Counted from the first letter of the stretch, positions 20,622 to 29,785 are shown. The stretch: DNA of 64,000 bases from Wenjunlia vitaminophila DSM 41686 (GCF_000380165.1 NZ_KB904651.1:70265-134264); one strand, 5' to 3'. Made by a program: numbers and translations. Notes: generated by a model from the sequence alone, not told the origin.

Positions 20622-21173
20622 GTGCCAGGAGTTGCCTCAGCCACCGCCGTTGCGGCGCTCACCACGGCGGCCTTCGCCGGGGTCGCCTTCCTGGGCGTCC
20701 AGGCGCTGGACAGCCTGCGGGAGGGCGGCTCCGTCGCCCTCCCTCCCGACGCCACCGAGACCCGACGGCACTCCCCCGGGCGCCACGAGCCCACGGTGGT
20801 CCCGCCCCGTTCGGGGCACGGGAAGCGGGTGGTGTACTCGGTGTCCGCACAACGGGTGTGGCTGGTCCGCCCCGACGGTGGGCTGCTGCGCACCTTCACG
20901 GTGACGCCCGGCGCGGTCCAACCCGTTCCCGGCCACTACCAGGTGCGGAGCAGGACCGGGCGCGCCACGGGTTCGGACGGCGTGCCGGTGGAGCACGTGG
21001 TGCGGTTCTCCGACGCCGACGGGACGCCCATCGGGTTCAGCGCCACGGTGGACGAGGACGCCCGCCCGGGGACGTCGGGCGTGGGCGGCGGGGCGATCCG
21101 GGAGGGCCGTGCGGACGGCGAGGCGATGTGGCGGTTCGCGGTGATCGACGTCCCGGTGGTGGTGGTCAGGTGA
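20622..21173 (+). CDS. Membrane-anchored protein resembling a degenerate L,D-transpeptidase domain
   Basis: The 183-residue protein starts at GTG 20622, seven bases after GAAAGGGG. An in-frame ATG at 20574 lacks a ribosome binding site. Residues about 5-28 (SATAVAALTTAAFAGVAFLGVQAL) form one signal anchor, followed by a Pro/His-rich linker. The rest (VVYSVSAQRVWLVRPDGG, FTVTPGAVQPVPGHYQV) resembles the N-terminal strands of YkuD L,D-transpeptidases. The catalytic HxxxxS/T...C region is absent. Function unknown; possibly a cell-wall binding remnant. A TATAAA-like sequence sits near 20594. Confidence 0.65.
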   Translation: MPGVASATAVAALTTAAFAGVAFLGVQALDSLREGGSVALPPDATETRRHSPGRHEPTVVPPRSGHGKRVVYSVSAQRVWLVRPDGGLLRTFTVTPGAVQPVPGHYQVRSRTGRATGSDGVPVEHVVRFSDADGTPIGFSATVDEDARPGTSGVGGGAIREGRADGEAMWRFAVIDVPVVVVR

Positions 21174-21211
21174 CGGCGGCCCGGGACGGCGGGCCGGGAC
21201 GGCGGGCCGGG

Positions 21212-21403
21212 TCAGGCGGCGTCGCGGCTGGCCGGGCCGGTGACACCGGGGCCCTCGTCCAGCGGCTCCGGGGGCCTCGGCGGGGTGGAGACGGCGGTGG
21301 CCGCGACGCCCGCAGCCAACAGGTCCCGCACGCAGGGCGCCGGCCGGGCAGCCGTCGGCGGTCGCGCGGCACGCGCCGCGTCGGGGGTGTCGTGGGCGGA
21401 CAT
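21212..21403 (-). CDS. Small hypothetical protein, 63 residues
   Basis: An AGGAGG ribosome binding site six bases before the ATG at 21403 argues that this ORF is translated. The protein starts MSAHDTPDAARAARPP and has a central CVRDLLAAGVAATAVSTPP segment followed by a Pro/Glu-rich tail. It has no signal peptide or membrane segment and a single Cys. I do not know its function. An imperfect inverted repeat lies 20-37 bases upstream, and the broken MFS gene runs divergently beyond that. Confidence 0.6.
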   Translation of the reverse strand: MSAHDTPDAARAARPPTAARPAPCVRDLLAAGVAATAVSTPPRPPEPLDEGPGVTGPASRDAA

Positions 21404-21422
21404 GACGCCTCCTGGGGGACGT

Positions 21423-21440
21423 GGTGAGGCAGCCCTAACC
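21423..21440. promoter_or_regulatory. Imperfect inverted repeat, possible operator
   Basis: GGTGAGG, a 4-nt spacer and CCTAACC form a 7-4-7 inverted repeat with one mismatch. It lies 20 bases upstream of the 63-residue ORF and is partly similar to DtxR/IdeR-type iron boxes, but its spacing differs from the consensus. Confidence 0.35.
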
Positions 21441-21705
21441 AGCTCCATGTGACCACGCGCCGGGTGTGCTGCGCAACATCTTGCCGACAGCGCGTCGGAA
21501 CGTGTGCGACAGCGGGGCCCGAGCGGTCCTCACCCCGGGTGGGTGGGCTCGGCAGGGGGGAGGACGGCGCCCCGGCCGACGGCCGGGCGACCTCGGCAGG
21601 TGGAGGAGGCCCGATGGCGGGTGATCCGGTGACCGGTCCCGGGTGGCTTCCCGGGCGCACGCCCCCGGTGTGCGGCGCCGTCCGCGGGCCGGCCAGGACG
21701 CGGGG

Positions 21706-22981
21706 ATGAGCCGGCGCGACAAAAGGGAGACGTTCGCGGCGCTGCGGGTGCCGAACTTCCGGCTGTACTTCGCCGGGCAGTCCGTCAGCCTGGTCGGCAC
21801 CTGGATGCAGGTCGTGGCCCAGTCCTGGCTGGTGCTCCAGCTCACCGGCTCGGGCACGGTCCTCGGCCTGGTGGTGGCCGCGCAGTTCCTGCCGGTGCTG
21901 CTGGTCGGCCCCTACGGAGGGCTCGTCGCCGACCGCGCCGACAAGCGCCGGCTGCTGATGGCCACGCAGACCACCCTCGCGGCCCTGGCCCTGCTGCTGG
22001 GCCTGCTGACGGCCACCCGGGTCGTGGCCGTGGATGGTCGTGCTCCTCGCCGTCGCGTTAGGCACCGTCAACGCCGTCGACAGTCCCACCCGGCAGACGT
22101 TCGTGCCCGAGGTGGTCGGGCCGCGGCTCCTGCGCAACGCCGTCAGCCTCAACAGCGTGATGACCAACGCCGCCAGGGCCGTCGGCCCGGCGCTCGCCGG
22201 CATCCTCATCGCCTCCGTCGGAGTGGGCGTGTGCTTCCTGGCCAACGCCGCCAGCTTCGCCGCGGTGCTGCTCGCCCTGCGCGTCATGCGCACCGACCGG
22301 CTCCAGCGGAGCCCGGCACTGGAGAAGGAACGGGGGCAGGTCGCCGCTGGTCTGCGCTACGTGCGGGGCACCGCGGGGCTGTGGGCGCCGCTGGCCATGA
22401 TGGCCCTGATCGGCACGCTCGCCTACGAGTTCCAGGTGGTGCTTCCCCTGCTGGCCCGCGCCGGTGCGCACGGCGACGCGCGCACCTACGGCTTCGTGGC
22501 CTCCGCCATGGGCCTCGGCGCCGTGGTGGGCGGCCTCGCCGTGGCCGCCCACGGCCGGGCCGGGGTCATCCCGCTGATCGGCGCCGCCGCCGGCTTCGCC
22601 GCCGCGCTGGCGGCGGCGGTCATCCCCTGGCTCCCCGCGCAACTGGCGGCCCTGGCCTGCGTGGGCGTTGGGGAGCACCGCGTTCCTCGCGACCGGGAAC
22701 ACCACCTTGCAACTGGTCGCCGCCCCGGCGTTCCGCGGCCGGGTCATGGCGCTGTGGTCGGTCACCTTCCTGGGCAGCACGCCCGTCGGCGGGCCCGTCG
22801 TCGGCGCTGTCGCCCAGCACCTCGGCCCCGTGCCGGGCTCGGCCTCGGCGCCGCCGCCTGCCTGGCCGCGGCCGTCCTCGGTCTGCTCGCCCTGCCCCGC
22901 GTCCCCCAGCGGCACCGTTTCCTGGAGCCCCGGGGCGCACCAGGGCCCCCGCCGCCGCTCCCCGACACCGGCCGCACCTGA
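21706..22981 (+). pseudogene. MFS exporter (MFS_3/EntS type) broken by three frameshifts
   Basis: Joined across frames, the product is a typical 12-helix MFS exporter of about 425 residues. It begins MSRRDKRETFAALRVPNFRLYFAGQSVSLVGTWMQ-like, with the GPYGGLVADRADKRR loop after helix 2. The first frame ends near 22035 (extra base around CGTGGATGG), the second runs from 22034 to about 22666 (extra base near GGGCGTTGG), and the third to about 22830. A one-base loss then returns to the second frame, which ends at 22981. No single frame encodes the protein. It is either a decaying gene or a locally poor assembly. Substrate unknown. Confidence 0.85.
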
Positions 22982-23121
22982 CCCCCGCGGAGCCGGCACC
23001 CGTGTGTCGCTGACGGCCGCGGCCGGGCCGTCGCACTGCGGCACGGCCACCCGAGCGGCCGGCCCGAACGAGTAGGCGACCCATCACCCATCCACACTGT
23101 CCGTGGCGGATCGGTTACCTT

Positions 23122-23544
23122 GTGCACGTGGGCGTCAGTGATCCGGTCGGGCGGCGGACAGCCGCGCGGGCACCGTGGGGGGTGCTCGTCCTGATCGTGC
23201 TGCTGCACGTCGTGGGCTGCGCGCACGGCCCGTTGCCGACCGGTGCGTCCCGGATCGACACCCTGGGGTTCGTGGCGTCCGCGCCCGTGTCCGTGGCGGA
23301 GACCGCCACGGCCCGTTCGGACGGGTGCGGATCGCACGACCAGGACCGCCGGACGTGTACCGGCACCGACGGTCCGGCGCTCCCCCAGGCCGAGCGGGGC
23401 CCGGGTCTGCTGCCGGCCCCGGCGGTCCTCGACGCGGTGGCGGCGCCGGGCCCCGCTCCCCTGCGCGGGCCCACGGTCCGGCGCGTGCCCAGGTCGGTCA
23501 GCGGCACGGATGCCCTCGCGGTGTTGCAGGCCTGGCGGAACTGA
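23122..23544 (+). CDS. Small single-pass membrane or secreted protein
   Basis: The 140-residue protein has one hydrophobic helix ([18 protein letters not shown], about residues 20-37) after a short Arg-containing N-terminus. A Pro/Ala-rich, cysteine-poor outer part follows. The helix with a His and a Cys near its end resembles short actinobacterial membrane proteins of unknown function (DUF6153-like). The GTG at 23122 or 23128 may be the start. A TTACCT sequence seven bases before 23128 would suit a leaderless transcript, but this is inference. It precedes the PLP/MFS pair on the same strand. Confidence 0.6.
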   Translation: MHVGVSDPVGRRTAARAPWGVLVLIVLLHVVGCAHGPLPTGASRIDTLGFVASAPVSVAETATARSDGCGSHDQDRRTCTGTDGPALPQAERGPGLLPAPAVLDAVAAPGPAPLRGPTVRRVPRSVSGTDALAVLQAWRN

Positions 23545-23678
23545 CGGAGCCACCCCCGGCCATGGCAGGGCCACGCGTCCTTCCGCGGCCGGGGCGGCGC
23601 CCGTCACGTACCGACCGTCACCCGATGCACACCGCCGCGGCCGACACGCTGTCGTGCCCGTGCGGTGGGAGAGCCGTC

Positions 23679-24833
23679 ATGATGCACCCCCAGCCTTCCC
23701 TCCTCGCCCCCGCCCCTTCCTCACCCGCGCAACTGCTGCCCCTCGCGGCCCGGTCGGCGCACACACCGGCCGCCCTGGTCGGCGACACGCCCGTGCTGTG
23801 GGTGGGTGAGCCGTTCACCGCCGCCGGACGCGGATTCTGGGCCAAGCTGGAGGGCCACAACCCCGGCGGACTCAAGGACCGCACCGCGCTGTACATGGTG
23901 GCTGCCGCCCGCGAGCGCGGGCAGCTCAGGCCCGGCGCCCGGATCGTGGAGTCCACCTCGGGCACCCTCGGGCTGGGCCTGGCCCTGGCCGGCGTCACCT
24001 ACGGCCACCCCGTCTCGGTGGTCACGGACCCCGACATGGAACCCCAGGTCGCTGGCCTGTTGCGGGCCTACGGCGCGGAGGTGCACACCGTCACCACCGC
24101 GCACCCCGTCGGGGGCTGGCAGCAGGCCCGCCGCGACCGCGTCGCCGAGCTGCTGGCCGCCCACCCCGGCGCCTGGTGCCCCGACCAGTACCACAACCCG
24201 GACAACGTCGCCGCCTACCGGCCCCTGGCCCACGAACTCGTCGCCCAACTGGGCCGCGTGGACACCCTCGTCGTCTCCGTCGGCACCGGCGGCCACTCCG
24301 GCGGGGTGGGCCGTGTCCTGCGGTCCTTCTTCCCCTCGCTGCGGGTGGTCGGCGTGGACACCTGCCACTCAACGATCTTCGGTCAGCCGGCCGGCCCCCG
24401 CCTGATGCGCGGGCTGGGGTCGTCCATCTACCCGGGCAACGTCGCCTACGACCTGTTCGACGAGGTCCACTGGGTCGCCGCCGGCGAGGCGGTGTGGGCG
24501 GCCCGGCAACTGGCGCGCACCCGGTACGCCACCGGCGGGTGGAGCGTGGGCGCGGTCGCCCTGGTCGCCCGGTGGACCGCGCGCACCGGCCCGGCGGAGC
24601 AGCGGGTCGCCGCGGTGTTCCCCGACGGGCCGCACCGCTACGTCGGAACGGTCTTCGACGACGACTGGTGCCGTCGGCACGACGTCCTCGGGCACGTACC
24701 GGCCGACGACCCGGCCGAGATCACCCAGTGCGCCGAAGTGGTCGTGACGCACTGGACCCGCTGCCGCACGGTCCGGCCCCCGCGCTCCGCCGCGCGTCCC
24801 GACGGAACGGGGCTGACGGGAGCCGCCCGGTGA
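23679..24833 (+). CDS. PLP-dependent cysteine synthase family protein
   Basis: The 384-residue protein starts at ATG 23679 after GGGAGAG; an ATG at 23625 would add a CPCGG-containing leader. It is a fold-type II PLP enzyme with the Schiff-base lysine in [13 protein letters not shown] (about residue 65), the [12 protein letters not shown] phosphate/substrate loop and [16 protein letters not shown] for PLP phosphate. Canonical cysteine synthases read NPxxSxKDR and TSGNTG; here the loop is TSGTLG, so a different amino acid product is likely. The stop overlaps the next gene, an MFS transporter, by four bases. Confidence 0.83.
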   Translation: MMHPQPSLLAPAPSSPAQLLPLAARSAHTPAALVGDTPVLWVGEPFTAAGRGFWAKLEGHNPGGLKDRTALYMVAAARERGQLRPGARIVESTSGTLGLGLALAGVTYGHPVSVVTDPDMEPQVAGLLRAYGAEVHTVTTAHPVGGWQQARRDRVAELLAAHPGAWCPDQYHNPDNVAAYRPLAHELVAQLGRVDTLVVSVGTGGHSGGVGRVLRSFFPSLRVVGVDTCHSTIFGQPAGPRLMRGLGSSIYPGNVAYDLFDEVHWVAAGEAVWAARQLARTRYATGGWSVGAVALVARWTARTGPAEQRVAAVFPDGPHRYVGTVFDDDWCRRHDVLGHVPADDPAEITQCAEVVVTHWTRCRTVRPPRSAARPDGTGLTGAAR

Positions 24834-26089
24834 GGAGCCTGATCGCGCAGACGCGTTCGTTCCCGTTCCCGGTCCGACTGCTCATGGCGAACCAGTTCGG
24901 CATCAACCTCGGCTTCTACATGCTCATGCCCTACCTGGCCGGGCACCTCTCCGGAGACCTGGGGCTGGCGGCGTGGACGGTCGGCCTGGTCCTGGGCGTG
25001 CGCAACCTCTCCCAACAGGGCCTGTTCCTCATCGGCGGCACCCTGGCCGACCGCTTCGGCTACAAGTCACCCATCCTGGCCGGGTGCCTGCTGCGCACCG
25101 GGGGGTTCGCCCTGCTGGGCTGGGTGGACTCGTTGCCCGCGCTGGTCACCGCGTCGGCGGCGACCGGCTTCGCGGGCGCGCTGTTCAACCCGGCTGTGCG
25201 TGCCTACCTCGCCGCCGAGGCGGGCGAGGAGCGGCGGGTGGACGCGTTCGCGGCGTTCAACGTCCACTACCAGGCGGGGATGCTGTTGGGTCCGCTGGTG
25301 GGGCTGGCCCTGCTGGCCGCTGACTTCCGGGCGGTGTGCACGGCCGCGGCCACCGTCTTCGCGGCCCTGACGCTCCTACAGGCGCGGGCCCTGCCGCGGC
25401 GGCGGGGCGCCGGGGAGGGCTCCGGCGGCCGGGGCGGGGTGTGGGACCAGTGGCGGCGGGTGGTCGGCAACCGGTCCTTCCTGCTGTTCTCGGCCGCGAT
25501 GACCGGCTCGTACGTACTGGCCTTCCAGGTCTACCTCGCGCTGCCGCTGGCCGCCGACGCCGCGCTGGGCCGCCAGGGCGCGAAGGCCACCAGCGGACTG
25601 TTCGTGGTCTCCGCGGCGGTCGCGGTGGCCGGACAACTGAGGCTGACCGGCTGGGCCAAGCGTCGCCTCACCCCGCACCAGGCGCTGGTGCGGGGACTGA
25701 CCGCCATGGGAACCGCCTTCCTCCCCCTCGCCCTGGTCCCAGCCTCGGTGCCGGTGGCGGAGCTGGGGGCGCTGGTGGTCGCGGTCACGGTGCTGGCCGC
25801 GGGCAGCGCCATCGTGTACCCGTTCGAGATGGACACCGTCGTCACCCTGTCCGGCAACACCCTGGTGGCCACCCACTACGGCCTGTACAACACGGTCTCC
25901 GGCCTCGGCATCACGCTGGGCAACCTGGGTTGCGGGGCCCTGTGGGACTTCGCCCACGCCCGCGACGCCCCCTGGCTGGTGTGGGCCGTCCTCGCCGGCA
26001 CCGGCGGCGGGTGCGCGGTGGCCGTGGCCGCGCTGGCCCGCACCGGCCGGCTCAACGCCGCCGCCACCGCCCGCCCCGCCACCGCCTGA
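24830..26089 (+). CDS. MFS transporter coupled to the PLP enzyme
   Basis: The 419-residue, 12-helix transporter begins [24 protein letters not shown]. It has [17 protein letters not shown] after helix 2, the motif A of the major facilitator superfamily, and the [19 protein letters not shown] segment in the second half. The GTG start overlaps the upstream stop (GTGA), so the two are translated together. Context suggests export of the amino-acid-like product of the PLP enzyme, or resistance to it. The substrate is not known. Confidence 0.85.
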   Translation: MRSLIAQTRSFPFPVRLLMANQFGINLGFYMLMPYLAGHLSGDLGLAAWTVGLVLGVRNLSQQGLFLIGGTLADRFGYKSPILAGCLLRTGGFALLGWVDSLPALVTASAATGFAGALFNPAVRAYLAAEAGEERRVDAFAAFNVHYQAGMLLGPLVGLALLAADFRAVCTAAATVFAALTLLQARALPRRRGAGEGSGGRGGVWDQWRRVVGNRSFLLFSAAMTGSYVLAFQVYLALPLAADAALGRQGAKATSGLFVVSAAVAVAGQLRLTGWAKRRLTPHQALVRGLTAMGTAFLPLALVPASVPVAELGALVVAVTVLAAGSAIVYPFEMDTVVTLSGNTLVATHYGLYNTVSGLGITLGNLGCGALWDFAHARDAPWLVWAVLAGTGGGCAVAVAALARTGRLNAAATARPATA

Positions 26090-26223
26090 TCACCTGACTG
26101 TCTGACTGCCTTTGGGCTCAGCGGGCGAGCAGCCCCGCCAGATCCAGGGGCGCCCCCGGTTCGACCAGGCCGTGGCGGAGGCCCGGTGGGCCGGACTGAC
26201 GACCGGCGGCCCCGCCCGTTCCC

Positions 26224-28266
26224 CTACTCCCCGCCCTCCGCGGCGCCGTCCCCGTCGTCCTCCTCGTCCTCGTCGTCCTCCTCGTCATGGTCGTACTCGT
26301 AGGCGGTTTCCAGGAGCTCGCGAAGCTCCTTGTCCCCGGCCGGGTCCTGCTCGACCCACCAGGCCGCCCCGGGTCCCCCGTCGGACTCCCGCCCCAGGGC
26401 GCGTTCCGCCGCGGCTATCCAGGGCACGGCCTCGGCCGCGGGGACCGACGAGTCCCAGTCGTCGGGGTCGAAGTCCATGTCGTCGTAGTCGCGGATCATC
26501 GGGACGGGAACCCGGACCTGCCGGTGCTTCGCCATCCAGGTGTTCCGGAAGAAGTCGAACCGCAGGTGGTAACAGTCGTCCGTCTCGGTGAAGAAGATCG
26601 GGGGGACCAGGAAGTGCGCCGCGTCCACGGTGGCCGCCACGTCGATGTAGTTCGCCGGTGTGCCACCGGCGTTCCAGCAGGCCGCGAAGTTCACCGGGGC
26701 CAGCGACTCCCGGCCGAGGACGTGGATCTGGTTCCCCCGGACCTGGAACCTCGCCGGGTCCAGGACCACGTCCTGGCCGAGCATCAGGATGGGCGCCGGC
26801 ATGATGTGCGCCCTGGCGAACGTCTGCGCCGTCTCGTTGAGGTCGACGATCTCGTCGAACCGCGTGGCGACGAACTCGGGGAAGGAGTGGAACGGGCAAC
26901 AGGCGTCGTTCGTCTCCTCCGACTCGGGGAAGAGCAGGGACTTGTCGAAGGCGGCGACGGCGTCCGCGGCCCGCTCGCCGCCCCCGCCGCGCTCGTCCCG
27001 CCGCGCGGTGAGGAAACCGGGAATCCAGTCCGTGCCCGCGGCCTCGATCACGGACGACTCGCACACGTCCCGGAACGCTGAGTCGCCGAGCTTGCAGTTG
27101 AAGTAGTCGAGCAGCGTGATCGCGGCGCACTCGGCGAGCGAGATCCCCTCCTGCCTGGCGAACCAGAAGTCGTAGCCGTTGGCGACGAAGTCGACGCCGC
27201 GGAACCGCTTGTGGACGAACGGCTCGCTCGCGGCGGCGCCGTCGGACGGGCCGTTCCAGTGGGCGGCCGCGACCTGGTTGTAGTAGGCGTCGGCGTGCGC
27301 GGCCAGCTCCGGGGCGAAGACGCTCTCCCCGGTCAGGTAGCACGCCTTGCTGAACAGCGCGCCGATCTCCGGGGCGTGCGCCACCTCCGACCCGGCCTGC
27401 TCGAAGACCAGCTCGGTGCGGAGGAAGACCTTGCGGCCGTCCCGGTAGGGCGCGCCCTCGTGCTCGTACCGCTGGTCGAAGACGACGCAGGTGAAGGGCG
27501 CGATGTCGGTGAGGGCGACACCGTCGGAGAGGTCGAGCGCGGGCTCGCCCGAACCACCGGTGAGGTAGAGCAGCAGCGTGTGACGGGAGACGTGGCCGCG
27601 GGCGGCGTCGTAGTACGGGGTGTCCAGGTGGTGGTGGAAGTTGGCGTCGCCCGGCTCGAAGCGGTTGCACCGGAACACCGGGTTGACGTGCAGGAAGCCG
27701 TCGAGCACCGCCTCGGGCAGCGCCGCGGACACCGCCTTGGTGAGCGCGTCGGCCAGCAGCGCCGAGTGGAAGATGAAACGCTCGCCACCCCGGGAGCCCG
27801 AGTTGAGCGGCGGGACGTACAGGCCCAGTCCGTCCAGGCCCTCGACGCGGGCCCGGCCGGCGTCCGGCAGCCGCAGCCGCGCCGAGTACACCCCCCGCGC
27901 CAGCTCCTCGGGCTCGGCCAGCGTGAGGTCCAGGGGGACGTCCGCGAAGAGCCGGTCCAGCGGCACGATGTTCTCGAAGGTGCGGAACGACAGCTCCCGC
28001 GGGTCCACGAACACGGCGGCCAGATGCGGCGCGCCCTCGCTGGGCCGGGCGAACAGCTCGCGGGTGGGGGCGTCGATGCGGTCCGCGTCGACGAAACGCA
28101 CCGCCTTGAAGCGGGCCGTCGGGTGCCAGGAGACGGCCAGCCCGTCGACGAACGCGGCGGGCTCGGCGTCGGTGGCATCGACCTCGGCGCGGTAACGGGC
28201 CACCTCGTCCGCGCTGGCGGTGCCGGTGGACAGGGCAAAGAAGCGGTCGCGGAGATCGGTGCTCAC
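26224..28266 (-). CDS. Large 2OG-Fe(II) dioxygenase-like protein with an unassigned C-terminal half
   Basis: The 680-residue protein starts at GTG 28266, which overlaps the stop of the LRR gene (GTGA). Residues about 160-290 look like a prolyl-4-hydroxylase-type double-stranded helix: metal motif HLD (His213, Asp215) in HHHLDTPYYD, distal His269 in YEHEG, and basic residues in GRKVFLRTELVF (Arg278 or Arg283) that could bind 2-oxoglutarate. Residues 1-150 and 300-650 match no family I know. The latter is rich in aromatic residues, with CCPFHSFPEF and YHLRFDFFRNTW. The tail (about 655-680) is nearly all Asp/Glu. Cytosolic, with no signal peptide. Confidence 0.75.
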   Translation of the reverse strand: MSTDLRDRFFALSTGTASADEVARYRAEVDATDAEPAAFVDGLAVSWHPTARFKAVRFVDADRIDAPTRELFARPSEGAPHLAAVFVDPRELSFRTFENIVPLDRLFADVPLDLTLAEPEELARGVYSARLRLPDAGRARVEGLDGLGLYVPPLNSGSRGGERFIFHSALLADALTKAVSAALPEAVLDGFLHVNPVFRCNRFEPGDANFHHHLDTPYYDAARGHVSRHTLLLYLTGGSGEPALDLSDGVALTDIAPFTCVVFDQRYEHEGAPYRDGRKVFLRTELVFEQAGSEVAHAPEIGALFSKACYLTGESVFAPELAAHADAYYNQVAAAHWNGPSDGAAASEPFVHKRFRGVDFVANGYDFWFARQEGISLAECAAITLLDYFNCKLGDSAFRDVCESSVIEAAGTDWIPGFLTARRDERGGGGERAADAVAAFDKSLLFPESEETNDACCPFHSFPEFVATRFDEIVDLNETAQTFARAHIMPAPILMLGQDVVLDPARFQVRGNQIHVLGRESLAPVNFAACWNAGGTPANYIDVAATVDAAHFLVPPIFFTETDDCYHLRFDFFRNTWMAKHRQVRVPVPMIRDYDDMDFDPDDWDSSVPAAEAVPWIAAAERALGRESDGGPGAAWWVEQDPAGDKELRELLETAYEYDHDEEDDEDEEDDGDGAAEGGE

Positions 28267-28970
28267 ACGCTCCTCCAGAAGCTGCGCAGCGCGGACGGGA
28301 GCTGAGGGGCGGACGCCAGGACCGCCACACCCGCGTCGGAGACGTCGCGCCGGTAGAGCAGGAGACGGGTGAGGGAGCCGACGAACGGCGCCGCCAGCAG
28401 CGCCCGCGCGCCGTCCGCGCCGATCCGGTTGTACCGCAGGTCGAGCTCGCGGAGCCGCTCGAAGCCGGCCAGGGCGCGCACCCCCTCGGCGGTCAGCGCG
28501 TTGGACTGGAGGTGCAGCCGCCGCACGCCGCGGAACGTCGCAGAGCGGGCCAGGGCCGCCACCCCGTCGTCGCCGATGCCGCAGTAGCGCAGGTCGAGCG
28601 TCTCGATCCGCCCGTCCGAGGAGGCGGCGGCCAGGCTCGTGGCACCCGGGTCGCCGAACCGGAAGTGCGCGAGGTCCAGCTCGCCGATCCCGCCGAGATC
28701 CAGCCCAGCGAGGCCGCCCGCCTCGTGCGGCGGCAGGAGCGGCTTGCCGTCCTCGTCGAAGTCCGGCTCGTCGCTCCAGTACTCGTCGTCCGCCTCCGCG
28801 GCCTCCGCCCCGGGCCTGATCCGCAGCCCGGTCACCCCCGGGGCGCGCACCAACTCGGCTATGCGCGCGGGCGCCTCGGACGACCACTCGACGACCACCG
28901 TGTGGCCGCCGTCGGCCTCCGGGACGCCAGGAGGCAGTAATGACACGTGTTCTGACGGCATCGCGGTCAT
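28263..28970 (-). CDS. Leucine-rich repeat protein (ribonuclease-inhibitor-like repeats)
   Basis: The 235-residue protein starts at ATG 28970 (MTAMPSEHVSLLPPG); ATG 28961 is an alternative. After an N-terminal domain with an acidic segment (EAAEADDEYWSDEPDFDEDG) it has four or five 24-29-residue repeats of the RI/LRR type: IETLDLRYCGIGDDGVAALA, VRRLHLQSNALTAEGVRALA, LRELDLRYNRIGADGARALL and LTRLLLYRRDVSDAGVAVLA. LRR arcs bind proteins. Its stop overlaps the 2OG-oxygenase start, so it may present substrates to that enzyme or regulate it. Confidence 0.8.
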   Translation of the reverse strand: MTAMPSEHVSLLPPGVPEADGGHTVVVEWSSEAPARIAELVRAPGVTGLRIRPGAEAAEADDEYWSDEPDFDEDGKPLLPPHEAGGLAGLDLGGIGELDLAHFRFGDPGATSLAAASSDGRIETLDLRYCGIGDDGVAALARSATFRGVRRLHLQSNALTAEGVRALAGFERLRELDLRYNRIGADGARALLAAPFVGSLTRLLLYRRDVSDAGVAVLASAPQLPSALRSFWRSV

Positions 28971-28984
28971 GTCCAGCACCCTAG

Positions 28985-29110
28985 ACGCGACCACTGACAG
29001 TCGACCGGCCCGCGCCCCGGCGCACACGGCGACCCCCGACGGGGCCTTGCCGTCACGCACCGGGACGACGCCCGGGAGTCCGACGCCTCCGCGCCGGTGG
29101 CTGCCGAATC
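28985..29110 (-). pseudogene. Possible DUF397 gene remnant
   Basis: On the minus strand just before the LRR gene a short frame reads VGLPGVVPVRDGKAPSGVAV, aligning with GLHGVVPVRDSKDPQGPAL of the intact DUF397 proteins at 34.1-34.5 kb. There is an upstream stop and no start, so it would be a remnant. The match is short and may be coincidental. Confidence 0.35.
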
Positions 29111-29204
29111 ACCCGCACCCCTCGACAACGGCGAGCTGATCGTGGGGGTCCGCGTCGGTCACCGGTCCCGGGTCCGCAACCGGTGGTCCGCCCGGCAGCG
29201 ACGC

Positions 29205-29774
29205 TCACACTGCGGCCACCGCGGCCAGGTCCACCCCGGCCCAGCGGGCGCCCACCCCCCGCAGGGTGACCGCGCGGTCCTCGTCCGGTTCGGCGTCCGG
29301 CGCCTCCGTCCCGGCTCCACCGGTGGTGCGCTCGATGACCACCTGGAGGTAGTCCTGGGAGAGCTCCTCGACCCTGCCCTCGCCCCACTCGACCACCACC
29401 ACCGACTCCGGCAGCGACACGTCGAGGTCGAGGTCCTCCATCTCATCGAGGCCACCACCGAGCCGGTAGGCGTCCACGTGGACCAGCGGCGGGCCGCCGA
29501 CCGTGGAGGGGTGGACCCGGGCGATCACGAACGTGGGGGAGGTGACGGCCCCCCTGACCCCGAGGCCCTCACCGACCCCCCTGGTCAGCGTGGTCTTGCC
29601 GGCGCCCAGGGCACCGGTGAGCAGCACCAGGTCCCCGGGGCGCAGCGCGGCGGCGAGGCGGCGGCCCAGCTCCCGCATCCGTTCCGCGGAGTCGATCGTG
29701 GCCCTGGCCACCGTCAGCGGCACGGGGGCGTGTGGTGCTTCCCCGTTCTGTGTCTGGCTGATGGGTGCGTCCAT
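29205..29774 (-). CDS. tsaE: tRNA t6A biosynthesis ATPase TsaE
   Basis: The 189-residue P-loop ATPase has Walker A GALGAGKTT (54-62), the SPTFVIARVH switch and VHVDAYRL, and the WGEGRVEEL segment. These are the TsaE hallmarks. It powers the TsaB-TsaD cycle that makes threonylcarbamoyl-adenosine in tRNA. It starts 12 bases after the hydrolase stop, so alr-hydrolase-tsaE is one operon. tsaB is separated from it by the accessory block at 20.6-29.0 kb. Confidence 0.95.
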   Translation of the reverse strand: MDAPISQTQNGEAPHAPVPLTVARATIDSAERMRELGRRLAAALRPGDLVLLTGALGAGKTTLTRGVGEGLGVRGAVTSPTFVIARVHPSTVGGPPLVHVDAYRLGGGLDEMEDLDLDVSLPESVVVVEWGEGRVEELSQDYLQVVIERTTGGAGTEAPDAEPDEDRAVTLRGVGARWAGVDLAAVAAV

Positions 29775-29785
29775 GTCCGCGGACT

